64,000 bases of DNA from Bifidobacterium tibiigranuli (GCF_009371885.1 NZ_QLZA01000006.1:143927-207926), one strand, 5' to 3'. Counted from the first letter of the stretch, positions 35,801 to 45,391 are shown. The notes: generated from the letters alone by a model not told the origin. Made by a program: numbers and translations.

Positions 35801-35840
35801 AAGATCAGATAACTATTCTGCAGTGCTTATCGAGCCGTGC

Positions 35841-37733
35841 TTATTCCACGGTCACGGACTTGGCCAGGTTGCGCGGCTTGTCGACGTCATAGCCCTTGAG
35901 ATTGGCCATATCCATAGCGAACAATTGCAGCGGGACCACATCGACGAGCGGGCTGAGCAGCGTCGGGCAGGCCGGCCGCCAGAAGACCACATCGGCGTAG
36001 CGCTCGGCGTCGGGGTCGCCTTCCTCGGCCACGACGATGGTGAACGCGCCACGCGCCTTGACCTCCTCGATGCCGGAGATGACCTTGTTATGCAGCGTGT
36101 TGCGGCCGCGCGCCGAAGGCACGATCACCACGACCGGTTCGCCTTCGTCCACCAGGGCAATCGGCCCATGCTTGAGCTCGCCGGCCGCGAAGCCTTCGGT
36201 GAAGGTGTAGGCGATCTCCTTGAGCTTGAGCGCGCCCTCCATCGCCACCGGGTATCCCACATGCCGACCCAGGAACAGGAAGGAATGCGCGTTGAGCATG
36301 CGCTTGGCGGCCTTGTCGACCGTTTCGGCCTGCGTGTCGAGCACCCATTGAATCTTGGCGGGCATGGCCTTGAGCTGCGCGACGATGCCGCGAATCTCGT
36401 CGGGGAACATCGTGCCCTTGATCTGCGCCAGATACAGGCCAAGCATGTAGGCGGCCACGATCTGCGCCACGAAGGCCTTGGTGGAGGCGACCGCAATCTC
36501 CGGCCCGGCATGCGTGTAGAGCACGGCGTCGGATTCGCGTGGAATCGTGGAGCCTTGCGTGTTGCAGATCGCCAGCACACGCGAACCCTGCTCGCGGGCG
36601 TGCCGCAAGGCCATAAGCGTGTCCATCGTCTCGCCGGACTGCGAGATGGCGACCACGAGCGTGCGCGGGGTCAGAATCGGGTCGCGATAGCGGAATTCGT
36701 GGGCCAGTTCGATTTCGACCGGGATGCGCACCCAGTGCTCGATCGCATATTTCGCGACCATGCCAGCGTAGCTCGCCGTGCCGCAGGCGACGACGATGAT
36801 CTTGTCGATGGATTTGAAATCCTCAAGCGCGATGCGCACCTCGTCCAGCACGATGTCGCCGGCCGCGTTGAAACGGCCGATAAGCGTATTGCCCACGGCC
36901 TCGGGGTCCTCATGAATCTCCTTGTCCATGAACGACGGCCAGCCGCCCTTCTCGGCGGCGCTGGCGTCCCAGTCCACGGTGAAGCGCTTGGAATCCGTGA
37001 CGACATTGCCCTCAAAATCGGTGACGGTGACGCTATCGGCGCTGATGCACACGGCCTGGTCCTGCCCCAGCTCCATGGCGTGCTTGGTGTAGGCCACGAA
37101 GGCAGCGACGTCGGAACCCAGGAAGTTCTCGCCCTCGCCCAGGCCCACCACAAGCGGCGAGTCGTGCCGGGCTCCGACGACGATATCCGGCTGGCGGTCG
37201 TCGACGGCCAGCAGCGTGAAGGCACCGGAGAGCATGCGTGCGACGCGACGCAGCGATTCGAACAGGTCCGCCTTGCCGGTCTCCTCGATGACCGTGGCGG
37301 CGACTTTGCCCAGCAGCTTGGCAGCGACCTCGGTGTCGGTGCCGGAGACGAAGGCGTAGCCTTCGGTCTGCAGGTTGAAGCGCAGCTCGTTGGCGTTCTC
37401 GATGATGCCGTTGTGAATCAACGCGATATGGCCGTCGGCGCTGGTATGCGGATGCGCGTTGACGTCGCTCGGCTCGCCGTTGGTCGCCCAGCGCGTGTGC
37501 CCGATGGCCACGGTCGCATCCGGCATCGGTCGACGTTCGAGGTCCGTCTCAAGATTGGCCAGCCGGCCGGCCTTCTTGCGCACCGCGACCGAACCCATGC
37601 CGGGTGCCGTAAGCGCCACGCCCGCGGAATCGTAGCCGCGGTATTCCAGACGACGCAGACCCTGCAGGCAGACCTCCAAAGGCTTGCCGCAGGCGGTCGT
37701 GACATTTCCTGCATATCCAACGATTCCACACAT
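35841..37733 (-). CDS. glmS: Glutamine-fructose-6-phosphate aminotransferase (isomerising)
   Basis: First committed step to UDP-GlcNAc, using glutamine nitrogen. The mature N-terminal nucleophile C2 is in MCGIVGYAG; glutaminase motifs HTRWATNGEPSDVNAHPH and SGTDTEVAAKLL follow. The two SIS isomerase domains show ISQSGETMDTLMALR and TFTEGFAAGELKHGPIALVDEG, and the C-terminus is KPRNLAKSVTVE. 630 residues is normal. It starts 255 bp from the next gene, the gap being filled by repeats. In bifidobacteria this feeds peptidoglycan and amino-sugar use. Confidence 0.97.
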   Translation of the reverse strand: MCGIVGYAGNVTTACGKPLEVCLQGLRRLEYRGYDSAGVALTAPGMGSVAVRKKAGRLANLETDLERRPMPDATVAIGHTRWATNGEPSDVNAHPHTSADGHIALIHNGIIENANELRFNLQTEGYAFVSGTDTEVAAKLLGKVAATVIEETGKADLFESLRRVARMLSGAFTLLAVDDRQPDIVVGARHDSPLVVGLGEGENFLGSDVAAFVAYTKHAMELGQDQAVCISADSVTVTDFEGNVVTDSKRFTVDWDASAAEKGGWPSFMDKEIHEDPEAVGNTLIGRFNAAGDIVLDEVRIALEDFKSIDKIIVVACGTASYAGMVAKYAIEHWVRIPVEIELAHEFRYRDPILTPRTLVVAISQSGETMDTLMALRHAREQGSRVLAICNTQGSTIPRESDAVLYTHAGPEIAVASTKAFVAQIVAAYMLGLYLAQIKGTMFPDEIRGIVAQLKAMPAKIQWVLDTQAETVDKAAKRMLNAHSFLFLGRHVGYPVAMEGALKLKEIAYTFTEGFAAGELKHGPIALVDEGEPVVVIVPSARGRNTLHNKVISGIEEVKARGAFTIVVAEEGDPDAERYADVVFWRPACPTLLSPLVDVVPLQLFAMDMANLKGYDVDKPRNLAKSVTVE

Positions 37734-37846
37734 GGTTCACCAGTCTATGGGAATTTTTGGAGACACACCCCGCTTCGCATGAATATTCACGCAGTCCGTA
37801 TATTCATAAGCCTATTCATAGGCGTGTGTGCCATTCATACTCATAC

Positions 37847-37960
37847 TTCTCGTATTTTCATCACGCTTATAGGCCGATTCGCGTGATGAAAATACGAGAA
37901 ACGTCAGCTTGTAGTATTGTTATCACGCAATCCGACCAGTTTGCGTGATAACAATACTAG
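37847..37960. repeat. Intergenic four-copy inverted motif block (motif CTHGTATTNTYATCACGC)
   Basis: Two successive hairpins carry four related arms in alternating orientation: TTCTCGTATTTTCATCACGC (37847-37866) with its exact complement at 37881-37900, then GTAGTATTGTTATCACGCAA (37911-37930) with 37941-37960. The arms of hairpin 1 and hairpin 2 share A-T-C-A-C-G-C and the G-T-A-T-T core. The second hairpin closely matches the one at 22965-23014, including the CCGAC loop. Lies between glmS and the amino-acid ABC genes. Confidence 0.9.
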
Positions 37961-37988
37961 AACGACGAGGACTGCGCGCCTGCCGCCA

Positions 37989-38843
37989 CTACAGCACGTG
38001 GTTGAGGAAGTCCTTGAAGCGCGGCTCCTTGGGATTGTCGAAGATCTCCGGACCGCCCTTCTCCACGACCACGCCGCCATCCATGAAGACGATCTGATCG
38101 CCTACCTCGCGGGCGAAGCCGACTTCGTGCGTGACAACGATCATCGTCATGCCGCCGTCGGCCAGCGAGCGCATGACGCCCAGCACTTCGCCGACGAGTT
38201 CAGGATCGAGCGCCGAGGTCGGCTCGTCGAAGAGCATGATCTCGGGGTGCATCGCCAGCGCGCGGGCGATAGCGACGCGCTGCTGCTGGCCGCCGGAAAG
38301 CTGCGAGGGGTAGTAGTCCAGTCGTTCGGCCAGGCCGACTCGGGTCAGCTCCGCGATGGCTTCCTCGCGCGCCTTGGACCGGGATTCCTTCGCAACATGC
38401 ACGGGGGCTTCCATCACGTTCTCGAGGGCCGTCTTGTGCGGGAAGAGATTGAAGCGCTGGAATACCATGCCCAGTCGCTCGCGCTGGCGGGCGATCTCCT
38501 TCTCGTTCAAAGCCTGCAGGCATTGCTCGCCATGCTTGGTGACCGGGCGGAAGCCAATGAGTTCGCCATCGATGGTGATCGTGCCCGCCGAAATCGTCTC
38601 CAGCTGGTTGATCAGGCGCAGGAAAGTCGATTTTCCGGAGCCGGACGGCCCCAGAATCACGGTGACCGTGCCTGGCATGACCGTCATGTCAACGCCTTTG
38701 AGCACCTGCAGGGAGCCGAAGCTCTTCTGCACGCCGACTGCCTGCACGGCGGGCCTGAAAGACTCAGCCCCCCCGGCTTGACCGGAATCAGAGGAATCGA
38801 TCTGAGCGTCGTCAAATGATGTATTCGTTGTGGTTGTCATCAT
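37989..38843 (-). CDS. Amino-acid ABC transporter ATP-binding protein (polar amino acid type)
   Basis: ATPase of a polar amino-acid importer, 284 residues. Walker A is GPSGSGKST, the Q-loop is [22 protein letters not shown], the signature [14 protein letters not shown] and Walker [16 protein letters not shown], matching the GlnQ/HisP/ArtP group. The first about 30 residues are unconserved. Last gene of the set: binding protein x2, permease, ATPase, all minus strand; the permease stop is 7 nt upstream. Confidence 0.94.
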   Translation of the reverse strand: MMTTTTNTSFDDAQIDSSDSGQAGGAESFRPAVQAVGVQKSFGSLQVLKGVDMTVMPGTVTVILGPSGSGKSTFLRLINQLETISAGTITIDGELIGFRPVTKHGEQCLQALNEKEIARQRERLGMVFQRFNLFPHKTALENVMEAPVHVAKESRSKAREEAIAELTRVGLAERLDYYPSQLSGGQQQRVAIARALAMHPEIMLFDEPTSALDPELVGEVLGVMRSLADGGMTMIVVTHEVGFAREVGDQIVFMDGGVVVEKGGPEIFDNPKEPRFKDFLNHVL

Positions 38844-38850
38844 GCCTCAT

Positions 38851-39840
38851 TCACGCGTTCAGGCCCACGAAGGTGGCCTGGTTGCCTTTGCTCACATCGT
38901 TCTTCACTTCGCCCTCGGTTTTGCCCGGCAGCGGCACGGCATCCTTCTGCGGCCACACGTGCCGCTGGTCAAAGCCCTTGCCGAAGTGACGCTCCAGATA
39001 CGACTGCCCGACCATGAGAATCGAGGTGATGAGCAGATACCAGATGCACGCCACGAGCAGCAGCGGAATCGGCTTGTAGATGCGGTTGGCGATGGCGTTG
39101 GTGGCGAACTGCAGTTCGAGACCGAAGGGCACGGCGGTGACCAGCGAGGTCGTCTTGAGCATGCCGATCGCCTCATTGCCCGTCGGCGGCACGATGATGC
39201 GCATGGCCTGCGGCAGGATGATGCGGCGCATGATCTTTGTGCTGCGCATGCCCAGAGCCTTCGCAGCCTCGGCCTGACCGGGGTCGACCGCCTCAAGGCC
39301 AGCGCGCACGATTTCGGCCAGATACGCCGCCTCGTTGAGCGCCAGGCCCAGGATGGCCGGCAGCAGCCCTGCCTGAATGGCCTGGGTGAAGTGATCGGAG
39401 TCCATCGACCAGAAGCTGACGCTGGTGAATGGTATCCCCAGCGAAATCTGCGGAATCAGCACGGCGAACAGGCCCCAGAACACCAGCTGGGTCCATACAG
39501 GCGTGCCACGGAAAAACCAGATGTAGAACCAGCTCACGCCACGCAGCACCGGGTTGAGGGATTTGCGCATGACGGCGAGCAGCACGGCCAGGACAATGGC
39601 GATGAGCATCGAAGCCACCGTCAGGATCAGCGTCCAGCCGATGCCGCTGAGCACATTCGTGTCGAACAAGTACTTCCAGACGACAGGCCAGTCCATGTTC
39701 TTGTTGGTGACCATGCCCTGAATCAGCATCAAGGCCAGGAGGGCGACGATGATGCTGGCTACGAGGGTTCCTGTATGCCTTACCGGCAATATCTTGGCAC
39801 CCTCGTAACTATCCGCATCGGATTTACTGTGTTGCGACAT
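38851..39840 (-). CDS. Amino-acid ABC transporter permease (GlnP/HisM type)
   Basis: Single permease, expected to dimerise, 329 residues. It has the family EAA loop (GQAEAAKALGMRSTKIMRRIILPQAMRIIVPPTGNE) and the entry motif WYIWFFRGTPVWTQLVF. An N-terminal cytoplasmic tail of about 25 residues precedes the first helix and a charged C-terminal tail of about 50 residues follows the last. Start 39840 follows GAAAGAGGATATTC. Only one permease gene is present for two adjacent binding proteins. Confidence 0.93.
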   Translation of the reverse strand: MSQHSKSDADSYEGAKILPVRHTGTLVASIIVALLALMLIQGMVTNKNMDWPVVWKYLFDTNVLSGIGWTLILTVASMLIAIVLAVLLAVMRKSLNPVLRGVSWFYIWFFRGTPVWTQLVFWGLFAVLIPQISLGIPFTSVSFWSMDSDHFTQAIQAGLLPAILGLALNEAAYLAEIVRAGLEAVDPGQAEAAKALGMRSTKIMRRIILPQAMRIIVPPTGNEAIGMLKTTSLVTAVPFGLELQFATNAIANRIYKPIPLLLVACIWYLLITSILMVGQSYLERHFGKGFDQRHVWPQKDAVPLPGKTEGEVKNDVSKGNQATFVGLNA

Positions 39841-39935
39841 GAATATCCTCTTTCCAATCTGGTGTTCCCTGGCGCCCGCCGCCACGCGACCGGCTGCCTG
39901 GCCTTCACGCGCCTTGGCGGCAGGTGCGAGGGAGA

Positions 39936-40865
39936 CTACTCGACGCTGGGGTTGATTTCGGCCTTGTCGATGGCGCCGGAGGCAACGCCCCAGTGGCTGA
40001 GGACCTTCTCGTACGTGCCGTCGTCGATGAGCTTCTGCACGGCCTTCTGCACCGCCTGCGCGGTGGCCGTGTCGCCCTTCTTGACGACGATGCCTTCAGG
40101 CGTGACATCGACATCTTTGCCGATGGTCTGCAGGGTATTGTTGGTCTGCACAATCGCGTAGCCGGCGACCGGGGTATCAGCATAGAAGATATCCGACTTG
40201 CCCGAGGCCACGGCGGTGGTCACATCGGTCTGCGCCTTGAAGGACTGAATCTGGATGGATTTCTTGCCCGCAGCCGTGCACTGCTTATCGATCGTGTGCG
40301 CCGCGGATTCCTGGGTCGTTCCCGTCTGCACGGCGAGCTTGGCGCCGCACAGGTTGTCGGTGTCGATCTTCTTGGGATTGCCCTTCTGCACCACGAAAGT
40401 GGAGCCGGCGTTGAAGTAGGTGACGAAGTCGACGGCCGCGAGGCGCTCCTTGGTCACGGTGAAGGAGGACATGCCGATATCGTATTTGGAGCCGACCGAA
40501 GGAATGATCGAATCGAAGGTGGAGCTGACGGTGACTCGTTTGAGACCAAACACGTTCGCGATGGCCTGGCCCAGATCGACATCGAATCCGATGGGCGTCT
40601 TGCCGTCGGCATCGAGGAATTCGGCCGGCGCATAGGATGTATCAGTGCCGATGGTAAGCGTGCCGTCCTTGGTCACCGAGGAGGGCAGCAAGGCAGCTAT
40701 GGCGTCATCCTTCTTGACGGAGCTGACATCAACGCCCTTGTCTGCTGCGGATGAGGACGACCTGCTTGAGGAGCCTGCATTGCTGGTGCCACAGGCGGCC
40801 GCCGATACGATCATGGCTGCGCCGAGCGCGACGGCCGAAATCCGTGTGATTATCTTGCTGGACAT
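39936..40865 (-). CDS. Amino-acid ABC transporter binding lipoprotein, copy 1
   Basis: Extracellular receptor (SBP family 3), 309 residues, lipobox Cys at 25 (IVSAAAC). Conserved motifs: DGTLTIGTDTSYAPAEFLDADGKTPIGFDVDL and SKYDIGMSSFTVTKER. It has the same length as copy 2 at 41031-41960, with extensive identity throughout, so the pair arose by tandem duplication. Differences cluster in the lipoprotein linker and in the ligand region (LKRVTVSSTFDSII against LKEKTIPSSFDSII). Ligand unknown; polar amino acids are expected. Confidence 0.92.
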   Translation of the reverse strand: MSSKIITRISAVALGAAMIVSAAACGTSNAGSSSRSSSSAADKGVDVSSVKKDDAIAALLPSSVTKDGTLTIGTDTSYAPAEFLDADGKTPIGFDVDLGQAIANVFGLKRVTVSSTFDSIIPSVGSKYDIGMSSFTVTKERLAAVDFVTYFNAGSTFVVQKGNPKKIDTDNLCGAKLAVQTGTTQESAAHTIDKQCTAAGKKSIQIQSFKAQTDVTTAVASGKSDIFYADTPVAGYAIVQTNNTLQTIGKDVDVTPEGIVVKKGDTATAQAVQKAVQKLIDDGTYEKVLSHWGVASGAIDKAEINPSVE

Positions 40866-41030
40866 ACCCACATCCCTTTTTCTCTGGTGTTGCTCTTGTC
40901 TCGTTCGGCACATGGCCTGCGCCGCTCTGCGTTCACACACTAGGCACGCATTGCTACGAAAGCGTTACATGCCCATCATAGGGCAGCTGACAGAAGAGAA
41001 GGGATGCGGGCGGCAGCCCGGTTTCGCCGG

Positions 41031-41960
41031 TCAGACTGCGGGGTTGATCTCGGCCTTGCTGATGGCTCCGGAAGTAACGCCCCAGTGATCGAGGATCTTC
41101 GTATACGTGCCGTCATCGATGAGCTTCTGCAGCGCCTTCTGCACCGCCTGCGCGGTGGCATCGTCGCCCTTCTTGATGATGATGCCCTCGGGCGCGACAT
41201 CGACATCCTTGCCGAGTGTCTCCAAGGTGCCGTTAGTCAGCTTGACGGCGTAGCCGGCGACTGGGCTGTCCGCATAGAAGATGTCCGCCTTGCCCGTGGC
41301 TACGGCAGTGGTCGCATCGCTCTGCGCCTTGAAGGACTGGGTCTGCATGGGCTTCTTGCCTGCGGCCGCGCACTGCTTGCTCAGCTCGCCTACTGCGGTC
41401 TCCTGGATGGTTCCCGTGCCTACGGCGAATTTGGAGCCGCACAGGTCGGCAGTGTTGATCTTCTTGGGATTGCCCTTTTTCACGACGTACGTGGAGCCGG
41501 CGATGAAGTAGCTGACGAAGTCCACCGACTTGAGGCGTTCCTTGGTCACCGTGAACGCGGACATGCCGATGTCGTATTTGGAACCGACCGAGGGGATGAT
41601 CGAATCGAAGCTGGAGGGGATGGTCTTCTCCTTGAGTCCGAGCACGGCCGCAATGGCCTTGGACAGGTCGACATCGTAGCCGATAACCGTCTTGCCGTCG
41701 GTATCGAGGAGTTCGGCCGGCGCATACGAAATATCGGAGCCGACGGTAAGCGTGCCGTCCTTGGTCACCGAGGCAGGCGCGATGGCGGCTATGGCGTCAT
41801 CCTTCTTGATGGAGCTGACGTCAAAGCCCTTGGCTGTTGTGGATGACGACGAACCGCTTGTATCCCCATTGTTGGTGCCGCAGGCTGCGGTGGATACGAT
41901 CATGGCCGCGCCGAGTGCGACGGCGGCAAGGGCTTTGAGTCCCTTGGCATAGTGGGACAT
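41031..41960 (-). CDS. Amino-acid ABC transporter binding lipoprotein, copy 2
   Basis: Paralogue of the preceding receptor, also 309 residues, lipobox Cys at 27 (MIVSTAAC) and SBP family 3 motifs (DGTLTVGSDISYAPAELLDTDGKTVIGYDVDLSKAIAAVLG; SKYDIGMSAFTVTKERL). First of the four genes, so it may be the most highly expressed. Its Ser/Thr-rich linker after the lipid anchor is shorter in serine run than copy 1. The two receptors probably share one permease and ATPase and widen substrate range. Confidence 0.92.
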   Translation of the reverse strand: MSHYAKGLKALAAVALGAAMIVSTAACGTNNGDTSGSSSSTTAKGFDVSSIKKDDAIAAIAPASVTKDGTLTVGSDISYAPAELLDTDGKTVIGYDVDLSKAIAAVLGLKEKTIPSSFDSIIPSVGSKYDIGMSAFTVTKERLKSVDFVSYFIAGSTYVVKKGNPKKINTADLCGSKFAVGTGTIQETAVGELSKQCAAAGKKPMQTQSFKAQSDATTAVATGKADIFYADSPVAGYAVKLTNGTLETLGKDVDVAPEGIIIKKGDDATAQAVQKALQKLIDDGTYTKILDHWGVTSGAISKAEINPAV

Positions 41961-42111
41961 GGCTTTGATTCTTCTCTCTGTGATTTCTCTGTGGTTGCTG
42001 GGGTTATGCTGCGTTCATAAAGTACTGCACTATTATGACCGCCGTGTGTATAAGGCCGCTGTTTGACCGCTATGTGACCGCAGCATCACTGAGCGTTATG
42101 AGTATCTAGCG

Positions 42112-42594
42112 CTATGAACGCGAACGCAGATTCTTGTAGCGCATCGCGCGCTGGGCCTCGCGCTTGTCCTGCTCCTCGCGCAGCGCCTGGCGCTTGTCGT
42201 ATTCGCGTTTACCGCGTCCTACGGCGATTTCCGCTTTGACCCGCCCATCCTTGAAATACAGGCTGAGCGGCACGATGGTGTATCCCTTGGCCTCGGTCTG
42301 ACGGGTGAGCTTGGCGATCTGCGCGGCATGGAGCAGCAGCTTGCGCTTGCGCTTGGGGGCGTGGTTGTTCCATGTGCCGTTGAGATACTCGGGGATGTTG
42401 GCGTTTTCCAGCCATACCTCGCCACGGCGGTCGATCGAGACGAAGGATTCGGCCAGCGACGCCCTGCCTTCGCGCAGCGATTTGACCTCGGTGCCGGTCA
42501 GCGCGAGGCCCGCTTCGTACCGGTCCTCGATCTCATAGTCGTGCCGCGCCCTGCGGTTGAGCACAATCGTCGTCGTTCCCTGTTCCTTAGCCAC
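42112..42594 (-). CDS. smpB: SsrA-binding protein SmpB
   Basis: Binds tmRNA and rescues stalled ribosomes. The 160-residue product contains the OB-like core ([40 protein letters not shown]) and the positively charged C-terminal tail ([27 protein letters not shown]) that enters the ribosome A-site. The GTG at 42594 is preferred over upstream ATGs because AGGAGGGGATA precedes it and the family begins about 8 residues before the core. Downstream of the CHAP hydrolase gene. No tmRNA gene is visible in the window. Confidence 0.95.
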   Translation of the reverse strand: MAKEQGTTTIVLNRRARHDYEIEDRYEAGLALTGTEVKSLREGRASLAESFVSIDRRGEVWLENANIPEYLNGTWNNHAPKRKRKLLLHAAQIAKLTRQTEAKGYTIVPLSLYFKDGRVKAEIAVGRGKREYDKRQALREEQDKREAQRAMRYKNLRSRS

Positions 42595-42690
42595 GCTATC
42601 CCCTCCTCTCTGTGCATGCTCTCGAGTCTGTGCTGTGCATGCCATCACGATGACATGCTATCAAGCAGTGTGCATTCATCAGCGCAATCT

Positions 42691-42734
42691 ATTTATAGCG
42701 CGGCCGCACCACGAGGCACGGCCGCGCTATAAAT
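42691..42734. terminator. Strong hairpin between the CHAP gene and smpB
   Basis: ATTTATAGCGCGGCCG and CGGCCGCGCTATAAAT are perfect 16-bp arms around a 12-base loop. It lies downstream of the CHAP gene (stop at 42774) on the minus strand. The AT end of the stem fits a terminator, though the run after the stem is mixed. Confidence 0.6.
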
Positions 42735-42773
42735 ATGAATATATGTGTTAGGCGAACTCTTTAATAATGCACT

Positions 42774-44225
42774 TTAGTAATGCACGTACTGATAGTTCCA
42801 CGAGTCGCTGATGGTCTCATATGCCGGGAAGCTCGCGAAGCCTGTGCCGCCTTCGGAGATCAGCACGGAACCGTCGGAGTTGACGCGCTCGACGACTGCG
42901 ACGTGGCCATACTGCCAGTCGGCGGTCCAGTGGCCGCCGACGCTCTGGCCCGGGGCGAAGACCATCGCAGCGCCGACATGCGGCGTGTTGTTCACCAGGT
43001 AGCCCATGCCGCGCGCCGTAGCGGCCCACTGGCCACCGTTGCCCATGTAGGATCCGACCGGCAAGCCCAGTTCGGAGCGGCGCAGATAGGCCCACAGCGT
43101 GCACTGGCGCGAAGGATAGGCGCTGCCGCCCGCCGTATTGCCGGTGTAGTGCCCGTAGCAGAACGAGGAGCCCGAGGGGCAGTTTCCAGGAACGCCGTAA
43201 TTCATGCCGTTGGCACCGCCGCCACCGTTGTTCGGAGCAGGGGCCGGCGCGGGAGCTGGCTGGATGGGTGCTGGCGCAGGCGTATAGCCGCCGCCTCCCG
43301 AACCGCCGCCGGCATTGCCACCGCCCGTGGTCTGCTGCTGGCCGCCGTTGCCCGGATCCGGGGCCGCTGCCGCCTGGGCGGCCATCTGCTCGTTGTAGGA
43401 GTCGATCTGCGATTTGAGCGTGACGATGTCGGCGGCCTCCTGGGCTGCCTTGCTGGTCAGTCCGCTCTTCTGCTCTTCCAGACTGGCGCGGGCCTGATTG
43501 CCTTGCTCACGCAGCGCTTGGAGCTGCGTCTGCTTGTCCTGGGCGCTTTGCGCGGCGCTCTGGGCAGATGCGGCCTGCGCATCGGCCTGCTGCTTGAGAT
43601 CGGAGATCTGCTGCGCAATTGCGTTGAGGCGCTCCTTGCGGTTCTTCGACGTGTTGAGCGTCGTGGCGGCACTGTCCGCAGCATTCGCCTCGCTGCGCGT
43701 GATAGCCGCATCCGACTGCATCGAATTGACGAACTGATCGGTCGTCTTGGACTTGGTGACCACGTCCATCACCTGGGAGGCGCTGGAACCGTGGAAGCTG
43801 TCGCGAGCAAGCTGGGCGACCGCTTCCTTGGCGTCGTCATAGTCGGCACCGGTCTGCTTAATTTTTGCTTCGAGGTCGCCTTGGTCCTTTTTGGCGGCGT
43901 CAAGCCGCTCGCTGGTAGCCTGGGCAAGGCTCTGCGCCTGATCGGCCTGCTGCTGAGCGGAATCCGCAGCCTGCTGAGCCTGTGGAATCTGATTCTCCGT
44001 CAAATCGTTCAATGACAGAATCTGGTCCGCCAGATTCTGGTTCACTCCGGCAAGCTGCTGCTTGAGATTCTCCTGATCCTGCACCTTGTTCTGATATGCA
44101 TTCCAATCAGGCGCAGCCTGCGCCTGCGGCACTGCTATCATCGTGCCCATCGTGCCGGCGGCAAATATGCTGGCCGCAGCCAGCGCAATCCCCACAGCGG
44201 CGTTAATGCGTTTCGCGTGCGTCAT
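42774..44225 (-). CDS. Secreted CHAP-domain peptidoglycan hydrolase with coiled coil
   Basis: Predicted peptidoglycan amidase or endopeptidase, 483 residues. A signal peptide (about 1-37, cleavage near QAQA-AP) is followed by a Gln/Ala-rich coiled coil (about 43-285), a Gly/Pro/Gln linker (about 290-345), and a C-terminal CHAP domain whose catalytic Cys is in RQCTLWAYLRR and His in YGHVAVVERV. The same coiled-coil plus CHAP or NlpC layout is seen in PcsB and RipC, which are activated by FtsEX. Lies downstream of ftsX (240 bp), which supports an FtsEX-controlled cell-separation role. Confidence 0.92.
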   Translation of the reverse strand: MTHAKRINAAVGIALAAASIFAAGTMGTMIAVPQAQAAPDWNAYQNKVQDQENLKQQLAGVNQNLADQILSLNDLTENQIPQAQQAADSAQQQADQAQSLAQATSERLDAAKKDQGDLEAKIKQTGADYDDAKEAVAQLARDSFHGSSASQVMDVVTKSKTTDQFVNSMQSDAAITRSEANAADSAATTLNTSKNRKERLNAIAQQISDLKQQADAQAASAQSAAQSAQDKQTQLQALREQGNQARASLEEQKSGLTSKAAQEAADIVTLKSQIDSYNEQMAAQAAAAPDPGNGGQQQTTGGGNAGGGSGGGGYTPAPAPIQPAPAPAPAPNNGGGGANGMNYGVPGNCPSGSSFCYGHYTGNTAGGSAYPSRQCTLWAYLRRSELGLPVGSYMGNGGQWAATARGMGYLVNNTPHVGAAMVFAPGQSVGGHWTADWQYGHVAVVERVNSDGSVLISEGGTGFASFPAYETISDSWNYQYVHY

Positions 44226-44271
44226 TCTTGTAAAGCCTTCCTTAGCGCTTGGATTCCACAGTATCGTTGCA

Positions 44272-44360
44272 TGTCACTATGCAGTTTAGTTGTCACCGTG
44301 CAGTTCAATTATCATCATGCAGTTCAGCTGCACAACAGTTCAGCTATTATGCGGTTCAGT
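44272..44360. repeat. 16-19 bp degenerate tandem repeat upstream of the CHAP gene
   Basis: Five tandem units of TGTCACYRTGCAGTTYARY: 44272-44290, 44291-44309, 44310-44328 (19 bp each) then 44329-44344 and 44345-44360 (16 bp each). The array lies in the promoter region of the CHAP hydrolase gene and may vary in copy number. Function unknown. Confidence 0.75.
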
Positions 44361-44464
44361 TATATAGCGTCATCACGCTGCACAGCGTTGTTAGGTAGCC
44401 CAGTGTAGTAAATGATTCTGAGCATGCCAAGGGTTCCGCGTGTGCCCAAGCATTGCAGGGCCTC

Positions 44465-45388
44465 TCACGCCTTGAGATAACGGCGCAGCGAGAAGGCCGA
44501 GGCGAGCGCCGACAACGCCATCGCGCCAAGCACGAGCACCGGCGCGATGATCCAGACGGTTCGCTGATCGATATACGGCATCCACTGCACCGTCTGTGAC
44601 AAACCGTCGGTGATGAACACCTTGACGATGCCGCTCAGCGCGCCGCATGCCATCAGAGACCCCAGGAACGAGGCGATGACGCCTTCCAGGATGAACGGCA
44701 ATCGAATCGTCCAGTTCGACGCCCCGACCAGGCGCATGATCTCGGTTTCATTCTTGCGTGAGGCCGCGCTCATGCGAATCGTCGTGCCGGTGAGCAGTAT
44801 GGCGACCACCACCATTACGGCCGCCAGCACTACGGTGATGATGGTCGCCTTGTTGAGCACATTGAACACCGGATCGAATATCTGCCGCTGGTCGACCACC
44901 TCCTCGACGCCGGTGCGCCCGGAAAGCACTTCGGAGACGACCTGATACTTGGTCGGGTCGGAGAGCTTGAGTCGCAGCGTGTCCTGCATATTCGCGGCGG
45001 TCAGCGTGCGTCCCTCGAATACGCCGTTGGGATGCTGCTTGAGGAATTCGTTCTTGTAGAAGTCCGCGCGGCTCTGATATGTGATCTTCGAGACCACGCT
45101 GCCCAGCTCCTGGTGGATGACGTTTTCGAGATCGACGATCTCCTGATTCGTCGGGGCCTTGCCAGAAGCGCAGGAAGCCGCCTGACTGGTGCCGTCGGGG
45201 CACAGCCACACCACGATTTCGACCTTGTCATACCAGTCGCCTTTGGCCTTGGTGACCTGCGCCTGCATCAGGCCCGAGGCACCGATGAAGAGGAAGGAGA
45301 TGAAGGTGACGAGCATCACCGACAGAATCATCGAGACGTTCTGCTTCAGGCTCGTCCAGGTCTCGGAAAGTATGAATCGCGTCCTCAT
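44465..45388 (-). CDS. ftsX: Cell division protein FtsX
   Basis: Membrane partner of FtsE, 307 residues. N-terminal cytoplasmic tail, first helix (MILSVMLVTFISFLFIGASGLM, about 20-41), a large extracellular loop (about 45-165) where hydrolases bind, then three helices including VTAA-like IITVVLAAVMVVVAILL. The motif LVGASNWTIRLPFILEGVIASFLGS is standard. Immediately follows ftsE (3-nt gap). Couples cytokinesis to hydrolase activation outside the cell. Confidence 0.95.
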   Translation of the reverse strand: MRTRFILSETWTSLKQNVSMILSVMLVTFISFLFIGASGLMQAQVTKAKGDWYDKVEIVVWLCPDGTSQAASCASGKAPTNQEIVDLENVIHQELGSVVSKITYQSRADFYKNEFLKQHPNGVFEGRTLTAANMQDTLRLKLSDPTKYQVVSEVLSGRTGVEEVVDQRQIFDPVFNVLNKATIITVVLAAVMVVVAILLTGTTIRMSAASRKNETEIMRLVGASNWTIRLPFILEGVIASFLGSLMACGALSGIVKVFITDGLSQTVQWMPYIDQRTVWIIAPVLVLGAMALSALASAFSLRRYLKA

Positions 45389-45391
45389 CGT

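Noticed and set aside
35589..37886. Large plus-strand open frame opposite glmS
   Set aside because: Composition typical of antisense frames (His, Arg, Asp runs); glmS on the other strand has all catalytic motifs.
37734..37988. glmS ribozyme in the glmS leader
   Set aside because: I could not recognise the conserved core; only the two hairpins are evident.
41961..42111. tmRNA gene next to smpB
   Set aside because: The gap is only 151 bp, too short for a tmRNA, and no tRNA-like ends are seen.
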